A stretch of DNA of 64,000 nt from Papilionanthe hookeriana x Papilionanthe teres (lineage: Eukaryota > Streptophyta > Magnoliopsida > Asparagales > Orchidaceae): assembly GCA_022702705.1 (NCBI GenBank), contig CM040432.1, positions 45,100,540 to 45,164,539 of the forward strand, written 5' to 3'. Of the stretch, positions 34,051 to 44,601 are shown one piece after another (positions within the stretch are counted from its first letter, which is position 1; every line of letters begins with the position of its first letter). The position numbers and the translations under genes are program-made. Under the pieces are notes generated by a model, which was not told the DNA's origin, did no database searches, and was given only the letters and a program-made list of their open reading frames with translations.

Positions 34051-35532
34051 TCACAGCTCGTAAGGCCGGAGGCTCTCTAGCTACGGGTCCGGTCGAAAGT
34101 GGTAAGGTGTCTTCCTGTCGTCCATCCTTCGAAAGTAGCCGAGATCCGCTTCACTGGTACCCCTGGTATGCAATGCTTAGCGATATCCGCTCCGTTGCCC
34201 TTCGGTATCATGACGGAACCTACCGGTAAAGGTATCTTCACCGGCCCTCGGAACTCACCCGAGCCTACTTATCCGGAGGTCGGATCCGAACATGATGTTA
34301 CACTCGTTCGGGAAAGAGGCTGTGCGAAAGGTCGACAAAGTCGTGGTGATCTATGTGCGGGGGTATGCAGTCACCCTGCTTGTAGATGTTAATAATGCAG
34401 CTATTGGGTATGCAATCTGCTGGCAGCACCCTCCATGTTATCAATCTCTTTACCATTCTCTTGATGACTAGTGGCATCGGATCCACTTGGCCATGACGGA
34501 GTATTCCCGAAGGGTTTCCCTTCCTGTCCTCCGCAAAGTTGTAGCAGCATCCGCATTGTATTGTAATTCTACCTTTCCCTGGCATCCATCTCCGGGGTTC
34601 TGAGTATGTGTTTTCCCTTAGGCGGCCCGCTCGGCCCATTCTTTTCAAATCTCGGATGCAATCCATGATTTGCTGTTGTTCATACTCTGAGAATACGTCT
34701 GTATGTAGCTCGAGGCCCTCTAGTATATTGATCCTTCTGCCTCGAATTCTCTCGAAGTATTCAAAGGTTTTCTTTTCGACATTCTGCATTCTCTCCAGTT
34801 CGTATTCCGGAATAATATGTAGATGGCGAGACCTGGTGACATATTGTGGGATATACGGTTCAATCCCTTCACGCTCTCCTGCATACCTCGGCTCCTCGGG
34901 GATGATGTCTGTCGGGACATCCCCCGGGGTTGCTTCTGCAACATGGTCATGCGTCACTGGTGGTTCTATCTGGTGGCGTGGTAGCCTTCTTTCTTTTGGT
35001 CTTTGTGAGATTTCCCTGATCCTTTCTATTATCCTAGGAGCTGGCCTCCTTTCTTTAGGTTCCTGGTGAGCCGGTGTCCACGAAGTGTATGTGCTTGGCA
35101 GTAGCAAGCTCGTCTCGTCGCGCTGTCCGCTGCTAGTCCGGTCAACATCTTGCGGATGCGGCGATTCTTGTTTCTTCGTTGCGTTGCCGTGAGAGTAGCT
35201 CTTCGAACTTCTTGAACCTCTGTGGGCGCGGCGGCGACAAGCTCGCCCTCTGCCGTAGCGACTACGGACTTCATTTTCTTATCTTCTTCGAGTGTTTGCC
35301 TTTCTTTTCTTCTTCTTTGGATTGGTGGCTTGGGCCACCCAATTTCATCAGCTGTCTGCTCGGGCGAGTTCTTCTCGATCAGCTGGGACCCGATCACTTT
35401 CCTCGTCATCGTCAGGCTCGCTGGTGCGAAATCCGAGTCAATCTCGATTATCGCTCCATCTTTCACCCTCTTTTCAACGAGTGCGAGGCTTACGCCATTT
35501 CTAAAGTTCAGGACCAACCGCCCGTTCGACAT
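34051..35532 (-). pseudogene. AlkB-like (ALKBH9/10-type) dioxygenase ORF, inner element
   Basis: An ATG at 35532 opens a frame of about 165 codons. After a frameshift near 35070-35107, a second frame of about 269 codons continues to 34298, then another shift leads to the final segment ending at 34051-34053. The second frame alone covers most of the dioxygenase fold: 'GKGRITIQCGCCYNFA', 'NSCIINIYKQGD' and the iron-binding H-I-D at 34349-34357. The distal His lies at 34173-34175 and the first Arg of R-x5-R at 34146-34148. The last Arg is lost to a one-base difference at 34129-34133. Joined across frames the length would be close to 490 residues, similar to plant ALKBH9/10 proteins. Same position and order as in the outer element; function inferred. 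Confidence 0.9.
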
Positions 35533-35745
35533 TTCCCTGCGAAAAGACAAGGAAAAGGATCAGGGGCTGTACTAAGAACAAGAACATTAAGAAAATGTTT
35601 ATTAAAGACATTTTTTTATTAGTTTTACATTTAACAAGAATGAAGTGGGATAAGATCAGGAAAGAGATCTTGATTCGGAAAAGAAAACAAGGAAAACTTT
35701 ATTATCATGATTTTATTATTTTAGCACATTTTATTATTTTTTGGG
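35533..35745 (-). promoter_or_regulatory. Integrase-AlkB spacer with splice-acceptor-like site (inner)
   Basis: On the minus strand a T-rich tract ends TTGTCTTTTCGCAG (CAG at 35537-35539), followed at once by GGAAATG. Sequence and spacing are conserved with 16989-17213 of the outer element. Confidence 0.45.
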
Positions 35746-36960
35746 TTCGGACCCAATCATAAGTAATTACTTCGCCCGTGTTTCTTAGGGATGAAGAATT
35801 CATTCCTTCGAAACATCAGGTAGCGTAATACTTTTTCAAGTATAGTCCGTTGATCGGAAGCATATGTCGTTCTCCTTGGCAATTCACTAGCTGGTAGGAG
35901 CCTCCTGAGTGGACTGCCTCAACCACAAACGGTCCTTCCCAAGTGGGTTCAAATTTTCCTCCTATCTTGCGGTGTGCATGGATAGGTCTCTTGAGAACGA
36001 GAACTAAGTCACCAAATTTGAAGGTTCTTGGGCGGACCAATTTGTCATGGGCTTGAACCATCTTAGCTTGGTATAGTTCTAAGTTCTGTTGCGCTGCAAG
36101 TCTTTTCCCTTCCAGGCTTTCTAATTCTTCTAGTCGTAATTTGGCGTTCTCTTCTGTCGTGATCTTATTTGCAACTGCAATTCGAGTGAAGGAAGCTGAA
36201 CCTCTAAAGGTAACATCTGCCTCGGACCCATACACCGGAGCGTAAGGTGTAGCTTGAGTAGGAGTTCTGAAGGTTGTCCGGTAGGCCCATAAGGCTTCTA
36301 ATAACTTCTCGTGCCAATTTCTCTTATTATTGTTCAAGGTTTTCTTTAAGATTTGAATGAGAGTTTTATTAAAAGCCTCAGCGAGGCCGTTTGCTCTTGG
36401 GTAGTAAATTGTTGAATACCGCCAGTCGATTCCGTGTCTCCTGACAAAATTGTTGATTTGTGTGCTTCGAATGCCGACCCATTATCCGAGATAATCTCGC
36501 GCGGCACTCCGAAACGGTAGACAACTTGGTTCTTGAAAAGCGTAGCACGTGGTGTGCTTTCACTTCTCTAAGTGGAGCCGCCTCGCCGCTTGGAAAAGTA
36601 ATGCTGTAGCCGCAAGAATGAAGCGATGTCTTTTTGAAGATGGTGGTTCTATTGGACCCACTATATACGTGCCCCAACATTCAAATGGCCACGACGCAAT
36701 TGTCGGATGTAACACATTTGGAGGTTGGTGTAGAACCACTCCGTGCGATTGGCATTGGTGACGGCTCTTGGCGATTTTCATGTAGTCGGTCATCATCGAG
36801 GGCCGGTAGTACCCTAATCTTTTAATTTTTATTATCATCTTCGGGCCCGGCGGTGAGCGCCACGAGTCTCGAATGCACCTCTTTAACAATTTCACGGGCC
36901 TCGGACCCGCTTAGGCACCTTAGCCGCATTTGATCGAAAGACCTTCCGTACAAGGTGTTG
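35746..36960 (-). pseudogene. int: Integrase region, inner element
   Basis: The C-terminal frame (35816-36337) is better preserved than in the outer copy, with 'GDLVLVLKRPIHAHRKIGGKF' and 'GPFVVEAVHSGGSYQLVNCQGE' wording typical of Tat-lineage integrase ends. The catalytic core at 36378-36680 and the zinc-binding end at 36560-36895 are broken by several one-base differences from the outer copy, many at CTG/CAG sites (for example 36461-36480). No intact core frame remains. Confidence 0.8.
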
Positions 36961-38160
36961 TTTATTAATGCGTAGGACGAGTTCTTTTCTTGATACGATG
37001 GGCTAGTGACCTATCGTCCGGTAGCTTTCCTGTTTGCGAGTAGTTCATCGATGGCTGTCGCCGATCTTCGTGTTTTACATCCTTCTGCTAGCTGATTCTT
37101 TTTCTTTTTCTGATTTATGTATTGTGTCTATGTCGAGCTATAATAGGACCTGACGTCCGTGAATTGACACTTCTACAGACTCATCTTGCAAACAGGCAAA
37201 CTCTTTTGCGAGGCGAGCTAACGCATCTGCTAAGGCATTTTCTTTTCTGGGAATTTTGTAAATTGTCACATTCGGAATTTGTTCCAACAATTGTATGGCA
37301 TACTGGAAGTATTGCTCGAGTCTTGGTTTTAAGATTACATATCTGTCCGTCGATCCGTTGAATGATTAACTCGTGAATCCCCGTAGATGTTGCTTGTCTG
37401 TTATCCCCATTTGAATAGCTAATTCCGGTCACGTTATGAGGGCTTCGTATTACGCTTCATTGTTTATACACGGTTACGTCGAGTGGTAGGAGTATCTTAA
37501 CATCCCTTGCTCCGGTGTTATAAAGATTAGCCCGATTCTGCCTTACGGGCACTATCACTTGCGATTCTTCGTCTTTGTGTGCTGAAGATGCTCCGTCGAA
37601 ATATAATTCCCAACGTCGATCATCAGGGTCTTCTAGGCTCATTATTTGTTCACCTGGCAAATCGTCATTGAGAGGAGATTTTGCCGGTAAAGGGTGTGCT
37701 GCGAGGAAGTCTGCTAAGACTTGTCACTTTACGGCACGAAGAGGCACGAAAGTTATATCGAATTGCAATAATATCATTGACCATCCGGCGAGTCCGTCGG
37801 AAGCGTTGGACGAGTCATCAAGTATTGCAATGGATTAAACTTCGAGATCGGGTTGACCTTATGAGAAAGCATGTAGCGCTCGAGCTTTTGAGCGGCGAAA
37901 ATCGGGGCCAAACAATGCTTTTCAATTGCGGGATACCTTATTTCCGTCGGAAGTAAACGACGGCTTAGGTAGTAAAGAGCATTTTCTTTACCCTCATCAT
38001 TGACACAGGCTAACGGGGCTCCGAGAGAAGTCGTCTAAAGCCGCGGTATAAAGTATCGACGGTCTACACTGAGGCCAGGGCTGCTAAGACGGGAGGTGTC
38101 ATTAAATATTATTTAATGTCCTTGAAGGCCTTACGGCATTTCTCTTCCCAAATAAATTTG
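36961..38160 (-). pseudogene. RNase H region (two modules), inner element
   Basis: The 'WELYFDGASS' start of the second RNase H is readable in the frame 37457-37660. The flanking first module (37681-38160) and the C-terminal part (36990-37432, with 'NGDNRQATSTGIHELI' wording) lie in different frames. Order and content match 18431-19560 of the outer element. Confidence 0.7.
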
Positions 38161-39835
38161 GCGTCCTTTTTAACTAGTGCGAGAAAGGTGACACCTACTC
38201 GACAAGTTTGAGATAAAGCGTTGAAGATATGCCAGCATCCCTTGAAAGGATCGTAGTTGCTTTAAGGTTTTGGGAGGCGGCATTTCTAAGCTAGCTTTAA
38301 TCTTTTCCGGGTCGATTTCAATTCCACGATGTCGGACAATGAATCCTAAGAATTTCCCGGAGGTGACGCCGAAGGCGCATTTTAAGGGATTCATCTTAAG
38401 GTTAAATTGTCTTAATCGTTCGAAAACAATTCTCGAATCATACAGGTGGTTGTCCTTTACTTTGCTTTTGATGACCACATCGTTCACGTAGCATTCGACT
38501 TGATTGTGGATGAGATCATCAAAAATTCTTGTCATCGCTCTGCAGTATGTTGCTCCTGCGTTCTTCGATCCGAATGGCATCAACTGTGTAGCGGTATACT
38601 CCGATCGGCGTTCGAATGCTGTAAGCTTTTCATCTTACGGAGCCATTTTTATCCGGTTGTATCCCGAAGATCCATCCATGAATGAGAATATTTCATGTGT
38701 CAAAGCGATGTCGATCATTAATTCAGGATCGGTAGAGGGAATTCATCTTTTGGACATGCCTTGTTTAAATCTCCGAAGTCCACACAAATTCGATCCGACC
38801 ATTCTTCTTTCGACTGGTACCACATTAGGCTAACCAAGTCGGGTATTATTCTTCACGGACAAATTTAGCGTCTATTAGCTTTTTAACTTCGGCTATGACT
38901 TGTTGTTCAATTTCTAGACGCATTCTTCTGGGACCTTGTCTGACTGAGACAGAAGTAGGATCCACTCCTAGCTTATGGATTGCGACCTCTGGAGCTAATC
39001 CTGGCATCTCGTCATAGTTCCAAGCAAAATAGTCTTTAAATTCTATTAATAACTTGATTATTTCTTCGGAGTCTTCTTTATTGAGTAAGGAGCTAACAAA
39101 GGTAGGTCTAGGCTCTTCGCTAGTACCTAGGTTAACTTCCGTTAGCTCATCTATTGTAGATTTAATCTCTTCTTCGAATTCGGTGGAGCGTCTCAATTTG
39201 TAAATCTTCGAGTTCGTCCGTAGTTTCCATGCGGTTTTCATTAGACTCGTAAGTGACAACCAAGCAAAATTCGGTATCGTCGGCCGATCCTACGTGCCGA
39301 ATCCGAGACCATGCTTTGAATTGGGTGGACGACCGGAGTTATTCCATAATTTTTCAAAATGTTGTGATTGACCTTTTGTCCATTGTCGAGGTAAGAAACC
39401 ATGTTGAATTAAACTTTGAACACAGGGAGAGTACCACTCAAAAGGTAATTCCATTAATTCTGATGAAGTGTCATCTTCAAATTGTACATTATTTTCAGTT
39501 TTGGAGGAAGTAGCACCATGGTAGAATTTGATTGGCTTTGCACCGCCGCTATGTACCTCTTTGACCACCATACCCTCGATCTTATTAGAATGGATCGGGG
39601 TCAGGGTCATAGTATGCACATAGTGGTTAATCTTCTCGTACATTGATTTATATTCTTCATTCTTCTCATCTTCGAGAGAGATCTTGAATTGCGGCTTTTT
39701 CCAACTTATTGTCGCTGCTTCTTGTTTGATTTCTTTCTCTTCTTCAAAACTGTCTTCCCAATCAACATTGATGGCTAGTTTCCTCTGTCCAACTGTCCTA
39801 ACGTCTCTACCACGGCCTCGTCCCCGGCCTCGACC
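38161..39835 (-). pseudogene. Reverse transcriptase region, inner element (YVND active site)
   Basis: Frames 38846-39259 and 38170-38583 cover the domain, with 'MPGLAPEVAIHKLGVDP', 'EVKKLIDAKFVREE' and 'MMPFGSKNAGATYCRAMTRIFDDL'. The catalytic box reads YVND (38479-38490) instead of YVDD, replacing the first essential aspartate with asparagine. Frameshifts interrupt it near 38600-38830. The enzyme is predicted to be inactive. Confidence 0.85.
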
Positions 39836-40750
39836 TCAGATGCGAGTTATGGAGAAAACTTCACCATCTCGTCGGAAGGGAGTGGTGAGTGACTGTTGGA
39901 CTAGAACTTTGGGTTCTTCGTTGTCCCGAACTTTCTTTGCTTCATTTGTTATGGTATCTCTGGAGAAGATTGTTTTCTTCGATGGTGCATAATAAGCTGC
40001 GTCTTCATGGATACCAATCTCATGTACGGAGAATGGTTGTAAGTCACCTTTGATGCACTGTTCCCCTCCATCGTAGTATTTGATGCACTGATGTAAAGAT
40101 GATGGTACCATCCTGTTTTCATGTATCCGTGGTCGGCCCGATAGAGCGTTGAACGACGTTTCGAATCGATTATGTGAAATTTTGCGGTTGTCTTTGCTAA
40201 GTCACCGGTCTTCATTAGTAGCGTTATTGAGCCGAGGGCTCTTTCTCCTTTCTGGTTGAATCCTCTTAATAACATTTTGTCTGCTTCGAGCTCACAAGCA
40301 TCAATTTTCAAATATACTAGTGTTCGAAGACTCATTATATTGATTGATGCTCCTGGATCCACCAATACTCTGGAGAGTGTAAACTTCCCGATTATGAGCC
40401 GAAATGTACAACGGTCGGTTGTGGTCTCGTTGTCCCAAGTAGAAGGTCATTGTCCGTGAAGGTAACACCTCGCTGTTCCTTTAACGAGCAAACCTCTTCT
40501 AAGGAATCTCCGACCATTTGAGCCAAGCAAATTTCTGGATCAAGTAAGGCCTTGATCAGAGCTTCTCTCATCTCCTTTGATAAGAAGAGAGCGTCGTAGA
40601 TGCTCAGTTTGGCTGGTAGTTTCCTAAGATGGGCTAGCACGTTGTAGTCCACTTTATTTTCATGTGTCTCGGCTTCTTCTCGAATGTGTATTTCTTCTGC
40701 TGGGGTTGGTCCTTCTTGAGCAACCACCTGCTTTCCTTTGTCCTTTGGAC
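39836..40750 (-). pseudogene. Aspartic protease region, inner element
   Basis: The same domain as in the outer element, with 'VDPGASINIM' near 40340-40365 and the conserved terminal TGA at 39836-39838. Frameshifts near 40400 and 40130-40160 break it. Its N-terminal part is fused in frame to the gag end in the 399-codon frame 40392-41591. Confidence 0.8.
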
Positions 40751-43700
40751 CCATTCTCGGAGGCAGAACTCTTCCACTTCTTATGTTGACTTCTGTAATT
40801 TCTTCTGACTCTAGTGTTGAGCTTGCTGGTGTTTCTTCCTGAATCGGAATGACAGGTTCTTCCGGATTAGCTTCAGAGTCTGAAGGCTCTAATTCTATTG
40901 TGACTGGAGCTCCTCGAAACTCGCAGATAGATTCGTTGCTTGTTGAACTCTCGAAGCCTCCTTGATGGATGTCTTCTTCGTCATCGTGATCGTCGAGATT
41001 GTGTATGATTTGAGAATTGTCATTTGTATTGAAATCGATGTCCGGATTGTAGCTAGTTACGTAATCGTTAGAAACAGTCAAAACGTAGCCAACGCCATCA
41101 CCCTTATCATTATATGATCCCACCGAAGTGAGCAGATAATCATACAGAGTCAGAGGTTCGAGGGATTTCTTCCCCGAATCCAAAACAACTATCCTAGGAT
41201 AAGCAGACCCTAATCTAGCCTTAGGAGCCTCGGTCCTCTCTTCTTCGTTGATTTTCTTCTTCTTTTCAATCGTCTCCTGTTGAGGTGGTTCTTCTATCGC
41301 AAGTGACAGCGTCGGCTTAGCAGGTTTCGAACTTTGAATTGAAGCTCGCACCGAAGCGGTTTGGATGTTGTCTAAAATCTTTTTTGAAGACCTCGTCCAA
41401 GCGGTAGTCCATCCATCATCAGTTGTATAGGGATCTATCGGAATGATGGGATCAGTCGAGACAACATTTACGGAACCTCCTTTACGGGGTTCCTTCATGT
41501 ACTCCTTCGGGATTGTTATATTTCCTTTCCGAAGGTTGTCGTTGAGCCAACTTTTGAAGGTAATGCAATCTTCTATCTTGTGTCCAAGCATCCGGTGGTA
41601 AGGGCAAAAGTTGGGATCACCTTTCTTGTTGACTTCTTCGGTCTCTTAGGCTCGACAGTGGAAATGCGGAGTCTTCATCGAGCTACGGAACATTTTTGGC
41701 ATCGCTTCATTCTTGAATGGATATTCCACTGCTCGAAACTCCCTTAATGTACGTTGCGGACGAGGCGGTTGTTCATATCGTGGAGATGATCGATGGCCGG
41801 GTCGGGGTTGTTGATAATTCTGTTGAGGTTGCTGCTGGCCGTTCGGACGATATTTGTATCGGTTGCTTGCCTTTGTCGATCGTTGCAACGATCCCGGATT
41901 TCTTTTCAAAAGTCTTCACGGAGCTTTTGCTTGTCTGTCTTATCGGCGAAACTTAATTGCTTCGCCTCCTCTTGCAAGCTTCCGGCCTTGCTTAACAACT
42001 TCTCGAAAGTCTTAATAGTGAATCCTTTGAGGAGAAGTGCTATCGGGCCGTGAATGCTTTTAAGTAAGATGCCGATTGCATGTTGTTCTTGTAGTTGTGG
42101 TTCACACTTCATGCTTAAGTTCCTCCATCGAAGTATGTAATCCACCAAAGTTTCGTTCGGCTCTCGCTTCTCTACCACTAAATCACCTATAGTGATGTGG
42201 TGCCGAGCTCCGGCGAATCGCTTGATGAAAAGGTTTTCTAGTTCCGAGAACGTCTTCACCGAACCATTCGATAATTCCGCGTACCAATCAAAGGCGATCC
42301 ACGACGATGCCGCCGACAAGCTGTCGGAAGAGTAATGCATCGCTCCCGCCGGCATTGCAACAACCGGCACGAAAGTGTGCAACATGCTTGTCGGGGGTTC
42401 CCGGTTCCATCAAATGTCTCGAACGGAGGTGGTACGAAGCCTTTTGGGTATTGGACAGCGTCGAATTCTTCCGCGTAAGGTCTACCCGTCCGAATGGATG
42501 TCCCGCTCTTTGATTGTGCTAAGGCTTCTCGCACCTGCTGTTCCACCAAGCTTTTGATATCCTTTTCTGGAATCATGCTTTGTGTCGTATCTTTCTTTAG
42601 CTGATCATCCCCGTTGACGGACGTAATCTCCTTTCCTCCGTCTACGATGTGAATGACCTCTGGGGGTGTTTCTCTTTAGGGTTGCACTTGACTTCGGAGA
42701 GTGGCTAGAGCTATAGCCATCTCTTCCATCCTCTTCGCCATTTGGGCGATCGTATCGTCTCTCTCTTGAAGCTGTCTTCTCATCACTTCCGGCTCCTCTC
42801 TTTCTGCGGTTGCAGGAGCACCTTGTGAAGCTGACGAAGCTCGTGTTTCGACCATGTTGATTTCTGCATACTCATCGTCCATGAATTCTGACGAATCAAT
42901 CTCTTCTCCGAATTTCTCTTCTCTTTCTTTTGCTAGCCGTCGAATATCAGTCCTCAACTTTTCCATAGCATCTTCTAGCGGGCCTTTCTGTGCGTCCTCG
43001 TGGTTGTCGTGCGATAGCTGCCGGGTCCCCTTCTCACGAGTCCCCTTCATTGCAGTAGCACTTTCTTCGGATTCAAGTCTCCTGACGAGACTTTCCTTCT
43101 CGGGCTGTTGTTTCAATCTTAACTGTCCAGTAGTGGGACGCCATACCATCCTTCTAGCAGCAGAAGGTCTAGGACCAGATGGTCCGTCAGCCAAATGCTG
43201 GAAGGTGGTATCCTCCCTAATCTGTAATCCTGAAACGACGACAGGCGGACTAGCCTTCATCCTTTTATTTGGCTTTTCCATAACGGCGGCAGGTTCTAAT
43301 CGTGGCCCAAGACGGGATTTGACTGGCACCCGACCCATCCTTCGTAGAATCTCCGATACGGGGCATTTCTCTTTCTTCGCTAGCTTCTTGATCACAGTCT
43401 GTAGTCGGGTAAATGGCGTGATCCTAGCCCTTTTCTTTCTGCTGTCGTCGTAGTATGCTGGTCGAGGTAATGTAGAAACAATCCTGCGGACATTTTCCTC
43501 ATCAGCTGCGGCGGCAAGGGGATGGAATCTACTTCCTTCCAAAAGGGTGTATCTTCGAGCAATGGTATGTATTCGGGTAGTGGTGTGTACTCGGGGATTT
43601 CGGGATTTCCTCCGGAAAGCGACTTCGGCGGCTACGGCCTTCACGGCAATCTTCCCGCTTGTTCCTTCTCCGGGTCCGTGTTAGTGATGTAATTCTTGAG

Positions 43701-44073
43701 CTGGACCCGATTTCAAAAACGGAAGGTCTCACGGGAAAGTCCGTACCCTCCACGGTAGCGGGTTCACCATAGTTACGGATCTCCTTCCCCTTTAATTTGC
43801 GTGAAGCCGGGGTAGGTGCAGAGACAACCGGACTCGGCGGGGTAGCAACAACGGTCTTCCCGTGGACAGCGGTACTCCTCTCGGTCGGGATCTTTTGCAG
43901 GGGAGGAAACTCTCGAGTTGACCTAAGGTTGAACTCGAGCAACGGCTTCTCAGCTTCAGATACTTTGTTTGTCAGCGCGAAAAGGGAAACGTCGGTAATC
44001 TTGACATTTGTATTCTCGAATCCGCGAAGTCCAGTCCATTGGTGAAGGAGAAAATCAGCTTTGAGGCTTCCAT
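40751..44073 (-). pseudogene. gag: gag, inner element (full extent)
   Basis: A likely ATG lies at 44073. The N-terminal part (44073-42676) is a long, charged, low-conservation region with an 'EINMVETRASSASQG' phrase and a heptad-like helix ending at a CAA-to-TAA stop (42676-42678); the outer copy has CAA there. The gag domain follows at 41906-42576 ('IAFDWYAELSNGSVKTF', 'RFAGARHHITIGDL') and the zinc-knuckle-like 'MLGHKIEDC' near 41580. Frameshifts lie near 43530-43640, 42370 and 41640-41900. A large N-terminal extension before gag is consistent with Ogre-type elements, which are long in this region. Confidence 0.78.
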
Positions 44074-44578
44074 TTCTGCGGGGCGGATCCGATTGTCGGT
44101 CCCGAGTTATGCTTCTTCTCATCGGGACGAAAAGAAAGGAATCAAAAAGAGTCCGAACACATTCTTGTTCATGTATTTATAAGAAGGAGTTATTTGTTAA
44201 AATAGTCATTCATTAAAGGGTTTGTTTATTTAGAACGGAATGTTCAAAGGTGTAGAGAAGGTAAGGAATCCGATTCAGAGTTGAAAAGGAAAAGAAAGTC
44301 TTATGCAAGACTTCTCGACTCGAAGGATCACTCCTAACTAACACCTATTGGGGTTCCACCCCACCTCAGAAATGAGTTAAAAGGATCTCGGAACCTCTCT
44401 GTTTAGGGGTGTCTAAACAGTGGCTCCTAAATCCGAGAGAATGTTGGCTATACTTGTTCAAGGTAGAAATGAACATAGTATTCCAACGGAAAGAAGGGTA
44501 GTTTGACCCACTAGGAACATGGACGCACTACCGATTTATGAAAGCAGAATTATCTGATTATAATGGAGAGAGGAATCG
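44074..44578 (-). other. Leader (5' untranslated region), inner element
   Basis: About 500 bp between primer site and gag start, conserved with 53406-53934 of the outer element. No gene is supported. A CAG directly before the AAATGG start context resembles a splice acceptor, but I do not rely on it. Confidence 0.6.
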
Positions 44579-44596
44579 TCCCCAGCGAAGTCGCCA
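44579..44596 (-). other. Primer binding site, inner element
   Basis: The minus strand TGGCGACTTCGCTGGGGA lies 5 bp inside the 5' LTR. It resembles the tRNA-Arg-type site TGGCGACTCCGCTGGGGA used by Ogre-group elements (from memory); it differs from the Asp-type site of Athila. Confidence 0.75.
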
Positions 44597-44601
44597 GAAG
44601 T

